Shown here: positions 16,772 through 25,934 of the stretch, piece after piece | Layout: every line of letters starts with the position of its first letter | Numbering within the stretch: position 1 is the first letter of the stretch | Source of the DNA: an uncultured bacterium | Lineage (GTDB): Bacteria > Verrucomicrobiota > Kiritimatiellia > PWTM01 | Length of the DNA stretch: 55,107 bases | Reading direction: 5' to 3' | Assembly (NCBI GenBank): GCA_900661335.1 | Contig: CAACVY010000008.1 | Span: 1-55,107, forward strand | Notes under the pieces: generated by a model | The model's input: the letters and a program-made list of their open reading frames with translations, nothing else | Told to the model about the DNA's origin: nothing | Databases searched by the model: none | Position numbers and translations under genes: made by a program

Positions 16772-19700
16772 ATGCGATATTTCGTTGCCTTATGGCTGAC
16801 CACGACGGCGTTGGCGGGTACACCGATTCCGGACCGATGCCGCCTCGTGGAGCGGGGCCGCGAACGGGAGTTCGAGGTCGCCCGAGATGAGTTGTACGTC
16901 ACCACGCGTGAGGGCGAACGGCGAGTGATCCAGATTGCACCGCTGACCAGTGCGGAAGAGGTCCGCCAACACGCGCGATCCCGTCGGAAGGCCACGAACG
17001 AAGAGTACGACTTAGTACTCTACGAGGCGGGCCAGCCACGCAACAAGTTCACGCGCCGGCTGCTGACGCGGCAGGTGGCGGTGCAAATCGCTTCGGGCAC
17101 GGACCCGGCCGCGCTGGGGGCCGCACCGGGTGCGCGTGTGCTCGGCGCCGTGCCGTTCGCCCCGGGCTGGTATTTGTTGGAGGCGTCCGAACCGGGCGGC
17201 GCGCTGACCCTGGCGGAGGCGTTGCGCGCGCATCGTGGCGTACTGGCGGTGGAACCACAGTTGGCCCGGCAACTTCAAAAGAAGTTCGTTCCCAACGATC
17301 CCCTGTTCACGAACCAGTGGCACCTGCTCAACGCCGGCCAGAATGGGGCGACGCCTGGGATCGACCTCCACCTCACGAACGTATGGACCGCCTACCGCGG
17401 CGAGGGCATTCGGATCGCCATTGTGGACGACGGGCTTCAGTGGACGCATCCGGATTTGACCAACCGCTACGAGGCTTCCTACAGCTGGGACTTCGATGGC
17501 CGCGACGCCAACCCTGCGCCGGACCCCGCCAACGAAGATTTCCATGGCACGTCGTGCGCAGGTCTGGCGGCGGCGGACGGTCACAACGGCATCGGCGTGT
17601 GCGGAGTGGCGTTTCGCGCTTCGCTCGTCGGCCTACGATTGATTGCCTACCCGACCACCGATGCGGAGGAGGCCGCGGCGCTGGCGCACAGCAACGCGGT
17701 GATTCATTTGAAAAGCAATAGCTGGGGCGTTCCGGACGGTTGGGAACGAATGGAGGGTCCGGGCCCACTGGCGCGCGCGGCACTCGAGGATGGTGTTCTG
17801 CGGGGGCGTAACGGCAAGGGCACAATTTTCGTGTTTCCGTCGGGCAATGGGCAGGAGGACGGCGAAAACGCCAACTACGACGGGTACGCCAATTCGATCT
17901 ACACGATCACCGTGGCGGCGCTTAACGACACCAACTCGCAAGCGCACTACAGCGAACCCGGCGCATGCGTACATGTGTGTGCGCCCTCCAGCGGGGGTCG
18001 GCAAAGCGTGACCACCACGGACTTGGTGGGCAACGATGGCTACAACACCAACGGCGCCCCAGGAGAACTGAGCCAGCGCGATTACACCCAAACGTTCGGC
18101 GGCACATCCGCGGCGACGCCCTTGGTGGCCGGTGTGTGCGCATTGGTATTGCAGGCGAACCCGAACCTCGGTTGGCGCGACGTGCAAGAAATCCTAATGC
18201 GATCGGCAAGGCTGGTCGCGCCGAGCGATCCGGATTGGCGCACCAATTCCGCAGGGTTCCATTTCAACCACAAGTTCGGCGCCGGCCTGGTCGACGCCGA
18301 AGCGGCCGTGACCCTGGCCACAAATCATTGGCAGAACCTGGGACCTCAAGTTCGTCTTTCGGCGGCGTACACCAACCTGGCGGTCCCGATCCCTGACGCC
18401 AATTCCAACGGCGTCACGTTCGTGTTCCACATGGGCTCGTTCCCAATGCTCCGCGTCGAACACGTCACGGTCACCGTCCGCATCCTCCACCCCTACCGCG
18501 GCGACGTGGCCATCACGTTGGAGTCGCCGAGCGGGATGACCAGTCGGTTGACCGAAGTCCATCCGGACTCCAACGACAACTTCGGAGATTGGACCTTGAG
18601 CAGCGTGCGGCACTGGGGCGAATCGTCCGCCGGCGATTGGACGATACGGATCGCCGACATGGAACCGCGCGACACTGGAATGGTGAGCTGCGTTCAGCTC
18701 GACGTGTATGGCACCGCGCCGGGAGCGTTCCTTTCCATCCAGGACTCGACTTGGGCCGAGCGCGTGGGCAACGGCAACGGGAGGATGGATCCCGGGGAGA
18801 CCATCATAGAAACCGTTGTGTTGCAGAACCTGGGCGGGGCCGTGGCCAGCAATCTGACTGCGATGCTCTCCACGAGCACCCCCGGCGTGACGCTGTTACA
18901 AGGGAGTTCCGCGTATCCAGACCTGCCACCAGGCGCCATCGGCTCCAACGACACACCGTGGGTCTATCGTCTCGCCAAAACGGTTCCCGCAGGGACCCCG
19001 ATCGAATGGACACACGTCGTGACCGGTCCGGGAGTTGCGTTCACCAACCGATGGATCCGGTGGGTGGGCCTCGCCACACCGGTGTACGCCACGAATAGCT
19101 TCACCAACGCGGTGGGAACGGCCATCCCGGACACCCAGACGGTCTACTCCACCCTCCCAGTGGCCCTGCCTTCGCAGAGCGTGTTGGACGATGTAGATGT
19201 GTCGCTTCGAATCATTCATTCCTATGTGGGCGATCTGCAGCTGGCTCTTCAGCACCCGGACGGCAAGGAAATCATGCTATCCGACCAAAACGGGGAGGGC
19301 GGTAACAACTACGGCACGACCAGCACCTACACCACCTTCGACGACTCGGCCTCGCAATTCATCTACGAAGGCACGCCGCCCTATGCCGGCAGCTTCCGGC
19401 CCGAAGGTCGCCTCTCGGACCTCAACGGCCGTAGTCCCAACGGCACTTGGAAGCTGCGGGTGACCGACACCGCGACTGGCGACACTGGTACGCTCATGGG
19501 CTGGCGACTGCGTCTGGTTTGGCACACCAACCGGTACACCGCGGCCCTGTACAACACGCCGCCCGTGGCGTGGCCCGCCAGCTACTCCATTCCAGATCAC
19601 GCCGTGACAAACTTGACATTGCTGGCCACCGACGCGGATGACGACCCTTTGACCTTTTGGGTCCAGCAAACTCCCGTTTCTAACCCGTTCCCCTTCTCGC

Positions 19701-20095
19701 CCCCCGCAGGGTTCACCGGCGTGACTAACCTGGCTTTCGTCGTAATGGATGGGTATGCGACCAGCGGAGTCGCAAATCTCACGCTTCATATTTTTTCGAC
19801 GGTCTTGGATTCCGACGGTGACGGCGTCAGCGACTGGCACGAGTTCTTAGCCGGCACCGATCCGTCCGATCGCGCCAGCGTCCTGCGATTCGCCGCTGCC
19901 GAGTTCGGCCGCCTCCAATTCCTGAGCGTCACGGGACGAACTTACCAGATCGAGTACAAGAACGATTTGCGGGATGCGGAGTGGATGCCGCTCATGACCA
20001 CCAATGGCGCGGGCGGGATAATCCAATTCACCGATCCCAACGCCGCGAGTCTCACCCAGCGGTTTTATCGCATCCGTCTTCTGAGCCCGCCGTAA
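16772..20095 (+). CDS. Secreted subtilisin/kexin-like protease with two P domains
   Basis: The 1107-residue protein has a signal peptide (MRYFVALWLTTTALAG), a propeptide-like region to about residue 170 and an S8 catalytic domain with Asp219 (IVDDG), His258 (DFHGTSCAG), oxyanion Asn359 (SGNG) and Ser446 (GGTSAATP). Two proprotein-convertase P domains follow. The first is near 540-640 (HPYRGDVAITLESPSG) and the second near 790-925 (IHSYVGDLQLALQHPDG, GTWKLRVTD). After them come an Ig-like segment, a thrombospondin-3-type calcium motif DSDGDGVSDWHEF and a beta-rich C-terminus ending FYRIRLL, a style I associate with verrucomicrobial extracellular proteins. It probably processes or degrades proteins outside the cell. 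It appears monocistronic. Confidence 0.92.
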   Translation: MRYFVALWLTTTALAGTPIPDRCRLVERGREREFEVARDELYVTTREGERRVIQIAPLTSAEEVRQHARSRRKATNEEYDLVLYEAGQPRNKFTRRLLTRQVAVQIASGTDPAALGAAPGARVLGAVPFAPGWYLLEASEPGGALTLAEALRAHRGVLAVEPQLARQLQKKFVPNDPLFTNQWHLLNAGQNGATPGIDLHLTNVWTAYRGEGIRIAIVDDGLQWTHPDLTNRYEASYSWDFDGRDANPAPDPANEDFHGTSCAGLAAADGHNGIGVCGVAFRASLVGLRLIAYPTTDAEEAAALAHSNAVIHLKSNSWGVPDGWERMEGPGPLARAALEDGVLRGRNGKGTIFVFPSGNGQEDGENANYDGYANSIYTITVAALNDTNSQAHYSEPGACVHVCAPSSGGRQSVTTTDLVGNDGYNTNGAPGELSQRDYTQTFGGTSAATPLVAGVCALVLQANPNLGWRDVQEILMRSARLVAPSDPDWRTNSAGFHFNHKFGAGLVDAEAAVTLATNHWQNLGPQVRLSAAYTNLAVPIPDANSNGVTFVFHMGSFPMLRVEHVTVTVRILHPYRGDVAITLESPSGMTSRLTEVHPDSNDNFGDWTLSSVRHWGESSAGDWTIRIADMEPRDTGMVSCVQLDVYGTAPGAFLSIQDSTWAERVGNGNGRMDPGETIIETVVLQNLGGAVASNLTAMLSTSTPGVTLLQGSSAYPDLPPGAIGSNDTPWVYRLAKTVPAGTPIEWTHVVTGPGVAFTNRWIRWVGLATPVYATNSFTNAVGTAIPDTQTVYSTLPVALPSQSVLDDVDVSLRIIHSYVGDLQLALQHPDGKEIMLSDQNGEGGNNYGTTSTYTTFDDSASQFIYEGTPPYAGSFRPEGRLSDLNGRSPNGTWKLRVTDTATGDTGTLMGWRLRLVWHTNRYTAALYNTPPVAWPASYSIPDHAVTNLTLLATDADDDPLTFWVQQTPVSNPFPFSPPAGFTGVTNLAFVVMDGYATSGVANLTLHIFSTVLDSDGDGVSDWHEFLAGTDPSDRASVLRFAAAEFGRLQFLSVTGRTYQIEYKNDLRDAEWMPLMTTNGAGGIIQFTDPNAASLTQRFYRIRLLSPP

Positions 20096-20317
20096 TTGGT
20101 TCAAGGCGGTTCCGCCTCAGGGAACGAGGCTCGCCGGCGAACTGCCGCGTCGATCTACCCCGTTGAGCCCGTATCGCAGCGCGGTGGACACGCCGGGCGT
20201 TGTGTGCCTCCCACCACCGATCGGGAACCCCATGCCGTAGGGCGGGCAGTGCACGTCGCCGAGGCCGTTGTGGGCCCTCGCGGGATACGCTGACGACTCG
20301 ATCCGCCCGGTTTTGCG

Positions 20318-20346
20318 TTGACAATGGCCCATGGGAGCGCCATGCT
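20318..20346 (+). promoter_or_regulatory. Possible promoter of the FHA gene
   Basis: TTGACA at 20318-20323 is a perfect -35 box, followed after 17 bp by CATGCT at 20341-20346. This would give a leader of about 26 nt before the ATG at 20379. The -10 element is poor. Confidence 0.35.
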
Positions 20347-20378
20347 GGCGTTTAGAGCGGTCCATCGAGGGTTGTGCC

Positions 20379-20882
20379 ATGGCAGTGCTAATTGGAATGT
20401 CGCCTGAGGTCAAGGGCAAAAACTTCGAACTGGCAAGCGAAAAAGTCACGATCGGTCGGAACGCGGCCAACATGATCGTGTTGGACCACCCAACCGTCTC
20501 GGGACGGCACTGCTTGATCTCGCACGTGGGGAAGCAGTACACGATCACGGATCTAGGCTCCACGAACGGGACACGCGTCAACTCCCAGGAGATCCGCGAG
20601 CACACACTGCGGCCGAAGGATCTTATCCAGGTCGGAGCCATTGAGTTCTTGTTCGATGCAGACCCCTCCGAAATCGAGGTGCCCGCGGATGCTACGCCTG
20701 CGCCGGAGGTGGTCGTCGCAGAAGGGCCGGCCACCGCTCCAATTTCATTCACGAGCCTTTCTCCTTTCGGACCCCGCACGCGCGACCGCGGCACCGCCTG
20801 GTATGTTGTTTTTGCGGTCGCCGGGGTGGCCGCCTTGCTCGCACTCGGGTGGTTCCTCTACAGCGTCTTCACAGCCGGGTAA
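20379..20882 (+). CDS. FHA-domain membrane-anchored protein
   Basis: The 167-residue protein has an N-terminal forkhead-associated domain (residues about 20-95) with VTIGRNAAN, VSGRHCLISH and DLGSTNGTRVN, the conserved GR, SxxH and NG of phosphothreonine readers. A Pro/Ala-rich linker and one C-terminal helix near residues 143-165 (AVAGVAALLALGWFLYS) anchor it, with the FHA domain predicted in the cytoplasm. No kinase is nearby. The ATG at 20379 begins at the first strand of the fold, so the upstream frame was discarded. Its end overlaps the next gene by 34 bp, hinting at coupling to a pilin-like protein. Confidence 0.85.
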   Translation: MAVLIGMSPEVKGKNFELASEKVTIGRNAANMIVLDHPTVSGRHCLISHVGKQYTITDLGSTNGTRVNSQEIREHTLRPKDLIQVGAIEFLFDADPSEIEVPADATPAPEVVVAEGPATAPISFTSLSPFGPRTRDRGTAWYVVFAVAGVAALLALGWFLYSVFTAG

Positions 20883-21514
20883 CCCGTCGATATACGGGAT
20901 GGTCGCTAGTGGAGCTGGTGGTGGCCACCGGCCTCCTTCTGCTCCTCGCCGCGGCGGTGATTTCGACCGCCTGGGCGTTTCGCCGGACTGTTGAAACGCG
21001 AGCCAATCGGCGCATCCCCCGCGCGATGTCCGATACGATCCTCCAATGCGTGGCCGATCTGGAGCAAGCGGTTGATCCTGGGACCGGGAACTTGCTCGAG
21101 CTGCATGGAAATGCCGCCACCGCGCAGGTGCGCGTCGTGCGCTTGGGCGCAACGGATGACGACTCGCTCCGCACCGCTTGGCAAGTCGAATGGATCGCCG
21201 TGTCGAACCCTGCATCTTCTGCAGTTCAGGTGCAACGCATCGCCCGACCGTTCCGGGGCCCGTTCGATGTCGTGACGACGCAAACGGCGCCCGTGGTGTG
21301 GAAGGAGTGGATCGTCGAGGCTTGCGACGGGACGAACTATACGTGGGAGTGGCCGCGCCGGGATGGTCCCGTGCGTCCGGCATCGGTTCGGCTTCGTGCG
21401 GCCGCGTCCGTGGGGAGCGCAGTTCACACAGCGTGGGTGGAGGTGATCATGCGGTCAGGACGCTCGGCGACTTCCCAGTATGAGCGTCACGGGGCGCCGC
21501 GGCCTCTTCCATGA
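20849..21514 (+). CDS. Prepilin-like protein (type II secretion/type IV pilus pseudopilin)
   Basis: The 221-residue product starts RLHSRVTRRYTGWSLVEL, a basic leader followed by a type III signal. Cleavage would fall after the Gly before WSLVEL, giving the invariant Glu at mature position 5. A hydrophobic helix (VVATGLLLLLAAAVISTAW) comes next, and the remaining 150 residues form a GspJ-like globular part. The only in-frame start before the leader is the GTG at 20849, inside the FHA gene. No prepilin peptidase or secretion ATPase is nearby, so it may be a minor pseudopilin of a system encoded elsewhere. Its 3' end overlaps the convergent glycosyltransferase gene by 68 bp, so the last 20 residues are less certain. 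Confidence 0.7.
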   Translation: MVPLQRLHSRVTRRYTGWSLVELVVATGLLLLLAAAVISTAWAFRRTVETRANRRIPRAMSDTILQCVADLEQAVDPGTGNLLELHGNAATAQVRVVRLGATDDDSLRTAWQVEWIAVSNPASSAVQVQRIARPFRGPFDVVTTQTAPVVWKEWIVEACDGTNYTWEWPRRDGPVRPASVRLRAAASVGSAVHTAWVEVIMRSGRSATSQYERHGAPRPLP

Positions 21515-22688
21515 CTTCGCGTAACGCGGCCTCCAACCAATCCACGGTCCGCTCCCACGATAGGCGCTCCCGCACCAGTGCGCGCGCGCGAGTGGCCAGG
21601 CGTTGGCGAAGAACGGCATCGTCGAGCAACAACTCGATGTGCGCCGCCATGATGTTCGAATCGTCCGCGATCAAGCAGGTTCCGCCGGGCTGTACGGGGA
21701 TGCCCTCGACGGCCGCGGAGGTGGCCACGACGGGTACTCCGCAGGCCATGGCCTCAAGAAGGCGACCGCGCATGCCCGAGCCCATTCGAATGGGACACAC
21801 AAACACAAAGGAGCGATGCAAGTACGGGCGGATGTCCTCCACGCGCCCCGTGACGACGACCGACGGGTTGCTCCAAGACACATCGCAGATGTCCGGAGGC
21901 GGATCCGGGCCGATCACATAGAACAGCAACCCTGGATGGCGCGCGTGCACCATCGGCCACACGTCCTTGAGAAACCACCGAACCGCGTCACGGTTTTGCT
22001 CGTGGCCAAAGTGACCGACAAATGTGATGCCGTCCATCGGCACTGGCCGCTCGGCCGGTCGGAAGAACGTCGTATCCACTCCACTCGGCACCACGCGGAC
22101 TCGAAGGTCTGGGGCGTACTGCAGCAGGTGGTATCGCTCCTGCGGTGTGAGCGTGAGCACCAGGTCGAAGGCGCGATACAACTCGAACTCGACGGTCATC
22201 AACCGGTCGCGGCGCCAACGTTCTCGCATTCCCGCCCAACCGTAGCCCAACAGCTCCGCACGCCGCCGCGCCGCCACGGTCTCGCACTCGTGCACCGACA
22301 TGACGCGCCGGACCGCCGGCAGATACGGATTCCAGTACACTGCCCCGGCCATGGCGGAAAACTCCACCAACAGCAACGCATAACCCGATCGCTCGACTAA
22401 GTCCCCCACCGCCCGTCGGATGCCGGGATCGTCGGTCCGTCTCAACGGCCAGGGCCACGGGGGCACGCGCCCAGGACGAGTTGTCCGAGTGTACGGCAAC
22501 CACAGTACATCGGAGAGCCGCCCTCCCCACTCCTCCACGCGCTGTTCGTCCGCTGCCGACGTGCGAAAACAGGCCACCCCGACCTCGTAGCCCCGCGCCA
22601 AGAGCCGGCGTACCCGCTCGTACACGATGCGGTGACCGCTGATCGATCCCGCATGGGGAAATTCAGGCGCGATGACTAGAATCTTCAT
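21447..22688 (-). CDS. GT4-family glycosyltransferase
   Basis: The 413-residue protein has the GT-B layout. An N-terminal Rossmann half (MKILVIAPEFPHAGSISGHRIVYERVRRL) is followed by the link VRVVPSGVDTTFF and a C-terminal donor-binding half with ITFVGHFGHEQN and MRGRLLEAMACGVPVVAT. This resembles the glycosyltransferases of exopolysaccharide systems. The acceptor and sugar are unknown. The ATG at 22688 is chosen over a GTG at 22700. The gene follows the zinc-ribbon gene after 12 bp on the same strand and is probably part of the minus-strand run starting with the oligoribonuclease-like gene. Confidence 0.88.
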   Translation of the reverse strand: MKILVIAPEFPHAGSISGHRIVYERVRRLLARGYEVGVACFRTSAADEQRVEEWGGRLSDVLWLPYTRTTRPGRVPPWPWPLRRTDDPGIRRAVGDLVERSGYALLLVEFSAMAGAVYWNPYLPAVRRVMSVHECETVAARRRAELLGYGWAGMRERWRRDRLMTVEFELYRAFDLVLTLTPQERYHLLQYAPDLRVRVVPSGVDTTFFRPAERPVPMDGITFVGHFGHEQNRDAVRWFLKDVWPMVHARHPGLLFYVIGPDPPPDICDVSWSNPSVVVTGRVEDIRPYLHRSFVFVCPIRMGSGMRGRLLEAMACGVPVVATSAAVEGIPVQPGGTCLIADDSNIMAAHIELLLDDAVLRQRLATRARALVRERLSWERTVDWLEAALREVMEEAAAPRDAHTGKSPSVLTA

Positions 22689-22700
22689 TCGCCTGGACAC

Positions 22701-22943
22701 TCACTGCGCGGTCGAACCGCCGCCGCGGGGTGGCTGAAGTCCGAATGGCGGGGCCGTACGCCCGCGCGGCACTTCGCGGCTGCCGCAGGAGGTGCCGCAC
22801 ACGCGACACCGGTAGTCCATCAGATCGGCGTGCGGCAAGATCAACAAGAGCCGTTCGACCACTGGTTGGGCCGTCCGGCATCGCGGGCAAACCAGCTCGG
22901 TGGCCCTCAAGTGAGCAAAGGAACCATTGGACATCGGTCCCAT
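22701..22943 (-). CDS. Small two-CxxC zinc-ribbon protein
   Basis: The 80-residue product has CPRC near residue 19 and CRVC about 30 residues later, a treble-clef or zinc-ribbon arrangement with ELVCPRCRTAQP and MDYRCRVCGTSC. The rest is basic and proline-rich. No family-specific function can be named; nucleic-acid binding or a structural role is possible. The ATG at 22943 has AGGAGAG eight bases upstream, while an earlier in-frame ATG would itself encode that motif. It lies 14 bp after the MORN-like gene and 12 bp before the glycosyltransferase gene. Confidence 0.6.
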   Translation of the reverse strand: MGPMSNGSFAHLRATELVCPRCRTAQPVVERLLLILPHADLMDYRCRVCGTSCGSREVPRGRTAPPFGLQPPRGGGSTAQ

Positions 22944-22957
22944 CCCTGCGCCTCTCC

Positions 22958-23428
22958 TCATGGCGAGGCCTTGGCCGGCAACGAAGAAGCGGACGAGACG
23001 TCGGTGATCAATTGATCGTGCTGCCACACTTGGATTTTGATCAACCGCCCCTGAACGTCCCAATAGCGATTAGTGCCATGGCGCTGATTGTTCTCGAACA
23101 TGGTTTCCGTGCTTTTCACGCCGTTGGTATACCACTCCTCAACTTGGCCATGCAGTCGCCCATTCACCATTGGGTAACGGGCTCGCAGGCGCCCTTGGCG
23201 GTCGCGCTGTTCTGCTACACCGGTGAACGGTTGACCGTTCAGCGTGAAGACACCGTCGTTCCACTGCAGCTGGGCATAGGCGACCACTCCCGAGGTGCTC
23301 CCCGCGGCCGCGCCTTGGACCGCGCCGGTCGTAGGGCCGGCGGAGTCTGCCCCCACGCACCGCGTGCAAGTGACCGCCCAACTCATTCCCAACACGATGA
23401 CGCTTCTCCATCGCATTCTCCTGCTCAT
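22958..23428 (-). CDS. Exported MORN/YwqK-like repeat protein
   Basis: The 156-residue protein has a hydrophobic N-terminus (VIVLGMSWAVTCTRCVGA), probably a signal sequence with a possible lipobox cysteine. Two to three MORN_2-type repeats follow, of pattern NGRLHGQVEEWYTNG, ENNQRHGTNRYWDVQG and LNGQPFTG. Annotation pipelines often call these YwqK-family antitoxins, but no toxin is adjacent, so that name should not be taken functionally. The start at 23428 has GAGGAAG just upstream; a GTG nine bases earlier would overlap the preceding stop by GTGA. It is likely translated with the upstream oligoribonuclease-like gene. Confidence 0.65.
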   Translation of the reverse strand: MSRRMRWRSVIVLGMSWAVTCTRCVGADSAGPTTGAVQGAAAGSTSGVVAYAQLQWNDGVFTLNGQPFTGVAEQRDRQGRLRARYPMVNGRLHGQVEEWYTNGVKSTETMFENNQRHGTNRYWDVQGRLIKIQVWQHDQLITDVSSASSLPAKASP

Positions 23429-23433
23429 CTTCC

Positions 23434-24132
23434 TCACTCTCCCACGGGAACCTTGGGGCGTCGGCGCAGCAAGTGCTGCCGGTAAAACGCCAACTCCGCC
23501 ACCGACGCCTGCAAATCGTACAGGGCGTCATGCCGTCGCCGACGCCCTCGCCAGACCGCCGGCAAGAAGCGTTGCACCCACGACTGGCGAGCCTTGTCAA
23601 AATCGAACTCCGGACATAGCCGCCGCCATTCGAGCTTGAACGCGGTGACGTCCAGGTGCCGATAGTGGAGGCAGGCCGCAAATCGAGGCAGAAACCGCCG
23701 AATCAACCACCAGTCCGTGTGAATGCTGTTGCCCGCCAACACCGGCCGCCGCTCGATGGCCGGCGGAATGGGTCCCAACGCGGCCACCAGATATTCGGTC
23801 AAGTCTCGATCCACCTCTTCGACCCCTCGAGCCTCCGCCCCTCGGCTCTGGCGCACGAGGTCTGCGAGGTGCGTTCGGACCCACGGGCTCACGGTCGCCC
23901 GCGGCGGCAAGCGGACCACCCACACCTGCGGCCCTTCTGGGCTGCACCAACGCAAGTCCGAGTCGGTCACGCCCATCGCCACCTGGATCAACCATGCCTT
24001 CTCCAGGTCGAGCGTGCTAAACTCGGCGTCGAACCAAACTAGAAACTGCGATAAGTCCCGCCGCCGGGACAGCCGAGCTTCGCGCGTGCGGCTTGAACCA
24101 TCAGATTTCACACGTTCGATTGGCGACGACAT
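23434..24132 (-). CDS. orn: Oligoribonuclease-like DEDDh 3'-5' exonuclease
   Basis: The 232-residue protein carries all five DEDDh positions: D35 and E37 (WFDAEFSTLD), D140 (LAGNSIHTD), H201 and D206 (HDALYDLQ). The order and phrasing copy oligoribonuclease, including LAGNS, HYRHLDV and a closing SVAELAFYRQHLL. Orn degrades two- to five-nucleotide RNA and pGpG in the cytoplasm. The protein is longer than the usual 180 residues, having a basic N-terminal extension of about 30 residues and changes in otherwise strict positions (TGLD replaced by STLD). A different small-substrate specificity is therefore possible. It heads a minus-strand gene run and is divergent from phosphomannomutase. Confidence 0.8.
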   Translation of the reverse strand: MSSPIERVKSDGSSRTREARLSRRRDLSQFLVWFDAEFSTLDLEKAWLIQVAMGVTDSDLRWCSPEGPQVWVVRLPPRATVSPWVRTHLADLVRQSRGAEARGVEEVDRDLTEYLVAALGPIPPAIERRPVLAGNSIHTDWWLIRRFLPRFAACLHYRHLDVTAFKLEWRRLCPEFDFDKARQSWVQRFLPAVWRGRRRRHDALYDLQASVAELAFYRQHLLRRRPKVPVGE

Positions 24133-24148
24133 TGGTTCAGAGTATTCT
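24120..24148 (+). promoter_or_regulatory. Possible promoter of phosphomannomutase
   Basis: TTGGCG at 24120-24125 and TATTCT at 24143-24148 are 17 bp apart, giving a leader of about 28 nt before the ATG at 24183. The -35 box overlaps the start codon of the divergent exonuclease gene. Confidence 0.4.
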
Positions 24149-24182
24149 GGACAGTGCGAAAAGCCAAGCGTAGGAGTTCACC

Positions 24183-25508
24183 ATGGCGGGCATCTTCAAA
24201 GCCTATGACATTCGAGGAATCTACGGGCAGGACTTGACCGACGAAATCGCGTATCGGATCGGACGGGCCTTCGCAACCTTTCTCAAGCCGCGTACGGTCG
24301 TGGTCGGGCGCGACATGCGCCTACACTCCGCTGCGTTGTTCGACGCGCTGACCCGAGGGCTTGTGGAGCAAGGCGTGCACGTGGTGGACCTAGGACTGTG
24401 CAGCACGCCGATGTCCTACCACGCGAACGGGCGGCTCGGCGCGGATGGCAGCATCATGATCACGGCCTCCCACAATCCCCCGGAGTGGAACGGCTTCAAG
24501 TTATGCCGCGCCTCCGCCGTGCCCATCAGCGGCGCCACGGGCATCGCCGACCTGGAACGTATCGTGCGCGAGGAAGCGTTCGATCCGCCCGCCTCCACGC
24601 CGGGCTCGATCCGCGCGCACGATATTCTTCCCGAGTATGTGGAGTTCGTGCGTTCCCAAGCTCAGCTCCGCCGCCGGCTCCGCGTGGCCATCGACTTTGC
24701 CAACGCCATGGGCATCCTCGAAGCCCGAGCGCTGGAAGGGCTGTTCGACGAAGTCCGGCTTTACGATCAACTCGATGGACGCTGCCCTCATCACGAAGCG
24801 AATCCTCTGAAGGTGGAAACCCTCGAAGCACTTCGGCAAACCGTTCGTGAGCAGCGGTGCGATTTTGGCGTCGCATTCGATGGGGACGCCGACCGAGTCG
24901 GATTCGTGGACGAACGAGGCGAGGTGGTTCCCATGGACCTGATCACGGCCCTGATCGCTCGCTCCATGCTTCAGCGGCACCCTGGAGCCACGATTTTTTA
25001 CGATCTGCGCAGTAGCCGTGTGGTGCGCGAGACCATTCTCGAGTACGGCGGGCGGCCGGAGATGTCCCGCGTGGGTCACGCCTTCATCAAGGCGCAGATG
25101 CGAGAAAAGGACGCAGTGTTCGCGGGAGAGTTGTCGGGTCACTACTACTTCCGCGACAACTTTTACACGGAAAGCAGCGCGTTGGCCGTGGTGCACGTCG
25201 CCCACCTCGTGGCGGCGTCCGGCCAGCCGATGTCGGAGCTCTTGCGACCGCTCCGCCGCTACTGGGCCAGTGGCGAAATCAACTCACGCGTGGCCGATGT
25301 GGCCGCGGTCTTCGAGCGGTTGGCTCGAGCATACTCGGACGGCCGACAACACCGGCTGGACGGCCTCACTGTCGAATACGACTCTTGGTGGTTCAACGTT
25401 CGCGCGTCCAACACCGAACCCCTGGTGCGACTCAACTTGGAGGCCACGACTCGCGAAGAGATGGAACGCCGTCGCGACGAAGTCCTCGCGCTCATCCGTA
25501 GCGCCTAG
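24183..25508 (+). CDS. manB: Phosphomannomutase/phosphoglucomutase
   Basis: The 441-residue alpha-D-phosphohexomutase interconverts hexose 6- and 1-phosphates in the cytoplasm and feeds nucleotide-sugar synthesis. Its start IFKAYDIRG is typical. The active serine is S96 in TASHNP, the metal loop is DGDADR, the sugar loop is GELSGHYYF and the phosphate loop is RASNTEPLVRL. Domain order and length match ManB/AlgC. The ATG is preceded by TAGGAG at good spacing. It lies 2 kb from the GT4 gene on the opposite strand, consistent with polysaccharide production, though no full locus is present. The PMM versus PGM preference cannot be settled from sequence. Confidence 0.93.
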   Translation: MAGIFKAYDIRGIYGQDLTDEIAYRIGRAFATFLKPRTVVVGRDMRLHSAALFDALTRGLVEQGVHVVDLGLCSTPMSYHANGRLGADGSIMITASHNPPEWNGFKLCRASAVPISGATGIADLERIVREEAFDPPASTPGSIRAHDILPEYVEFVRSQAQLRRRLRVAIDFANAMGILEARALEGLFDEVRLYDQLDGRCPHHEANPLKVETLEALRQTVREQRCDFGVAFDGDADRVGFVDERGEVVPMDLITALIARSMLQRHPGATIFYDLRSSRVVRETILEYGGRPEMSRVGHAFIKAQMREKDAVFAGELSGHYYFRDNFYTESSALAVVHVAHLVAASGQPMSELLRPLRRYWASGEINSRVADVAAVFERLARAYSDGRQHRLDGLTVEYDSWWFNVRASNTEPLVRLNLEATTREEMERRRDEVLALIRSA

Positions 25509-25934
25509 CTCCCGGGCTGCAGGCGCCGCAAGTAGAGCCCGATCGCCTTGTGCGCCGAGGTCGCTTCCGTGACCTCGACCGGTCCCCCCGCACTCTCTCC
25601 ACCGAACCGACGGGGACCCTTAGAATGCGCGATGAGGCTGCCGAACACAGCCCTTGAGAGTGAGTCGGCATTCGCCACGAGATGTTCGGTGGCCATGGGT
25701 CGCGGAACACGGATCAGCTGTTCCAGGGCCGGTGCTGGACGGTCATGGCCCCACGAGGCCCCTGCCGCGGCGGGCCCATGGACCCATGCGTGAACCCACG
25801 GCGTGCTGGGAGTGGAGGCTTCTTCGTGGGGCTGTCTACGAGCCCGCAGCGACTGCCAGGATGGTCGGATGTTCTCGGAGCGAATAGAGGGAGGCGGACC
25901 GTCGAGGTTCGCCGCGCATTTGGGCAGCGGACCA
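25509..25934. other. 426-bp region between phosphomannomutase and nrfA
   Basis: Open frames run through on both strands, including a 146-codon minus-strand one starting with GTG inside the nrfA end. None shows a family match, a ribosome binding site or sensible composition. No strong terminator is seen between the two convergent genes. Confidence 0.4.

Noticed and set aside
22958-23428. Toxin-antitoxin role for the YwqK-like gene
   Set aside because: The family name is historical; there is a signal sequence and no toxin gene next to it.
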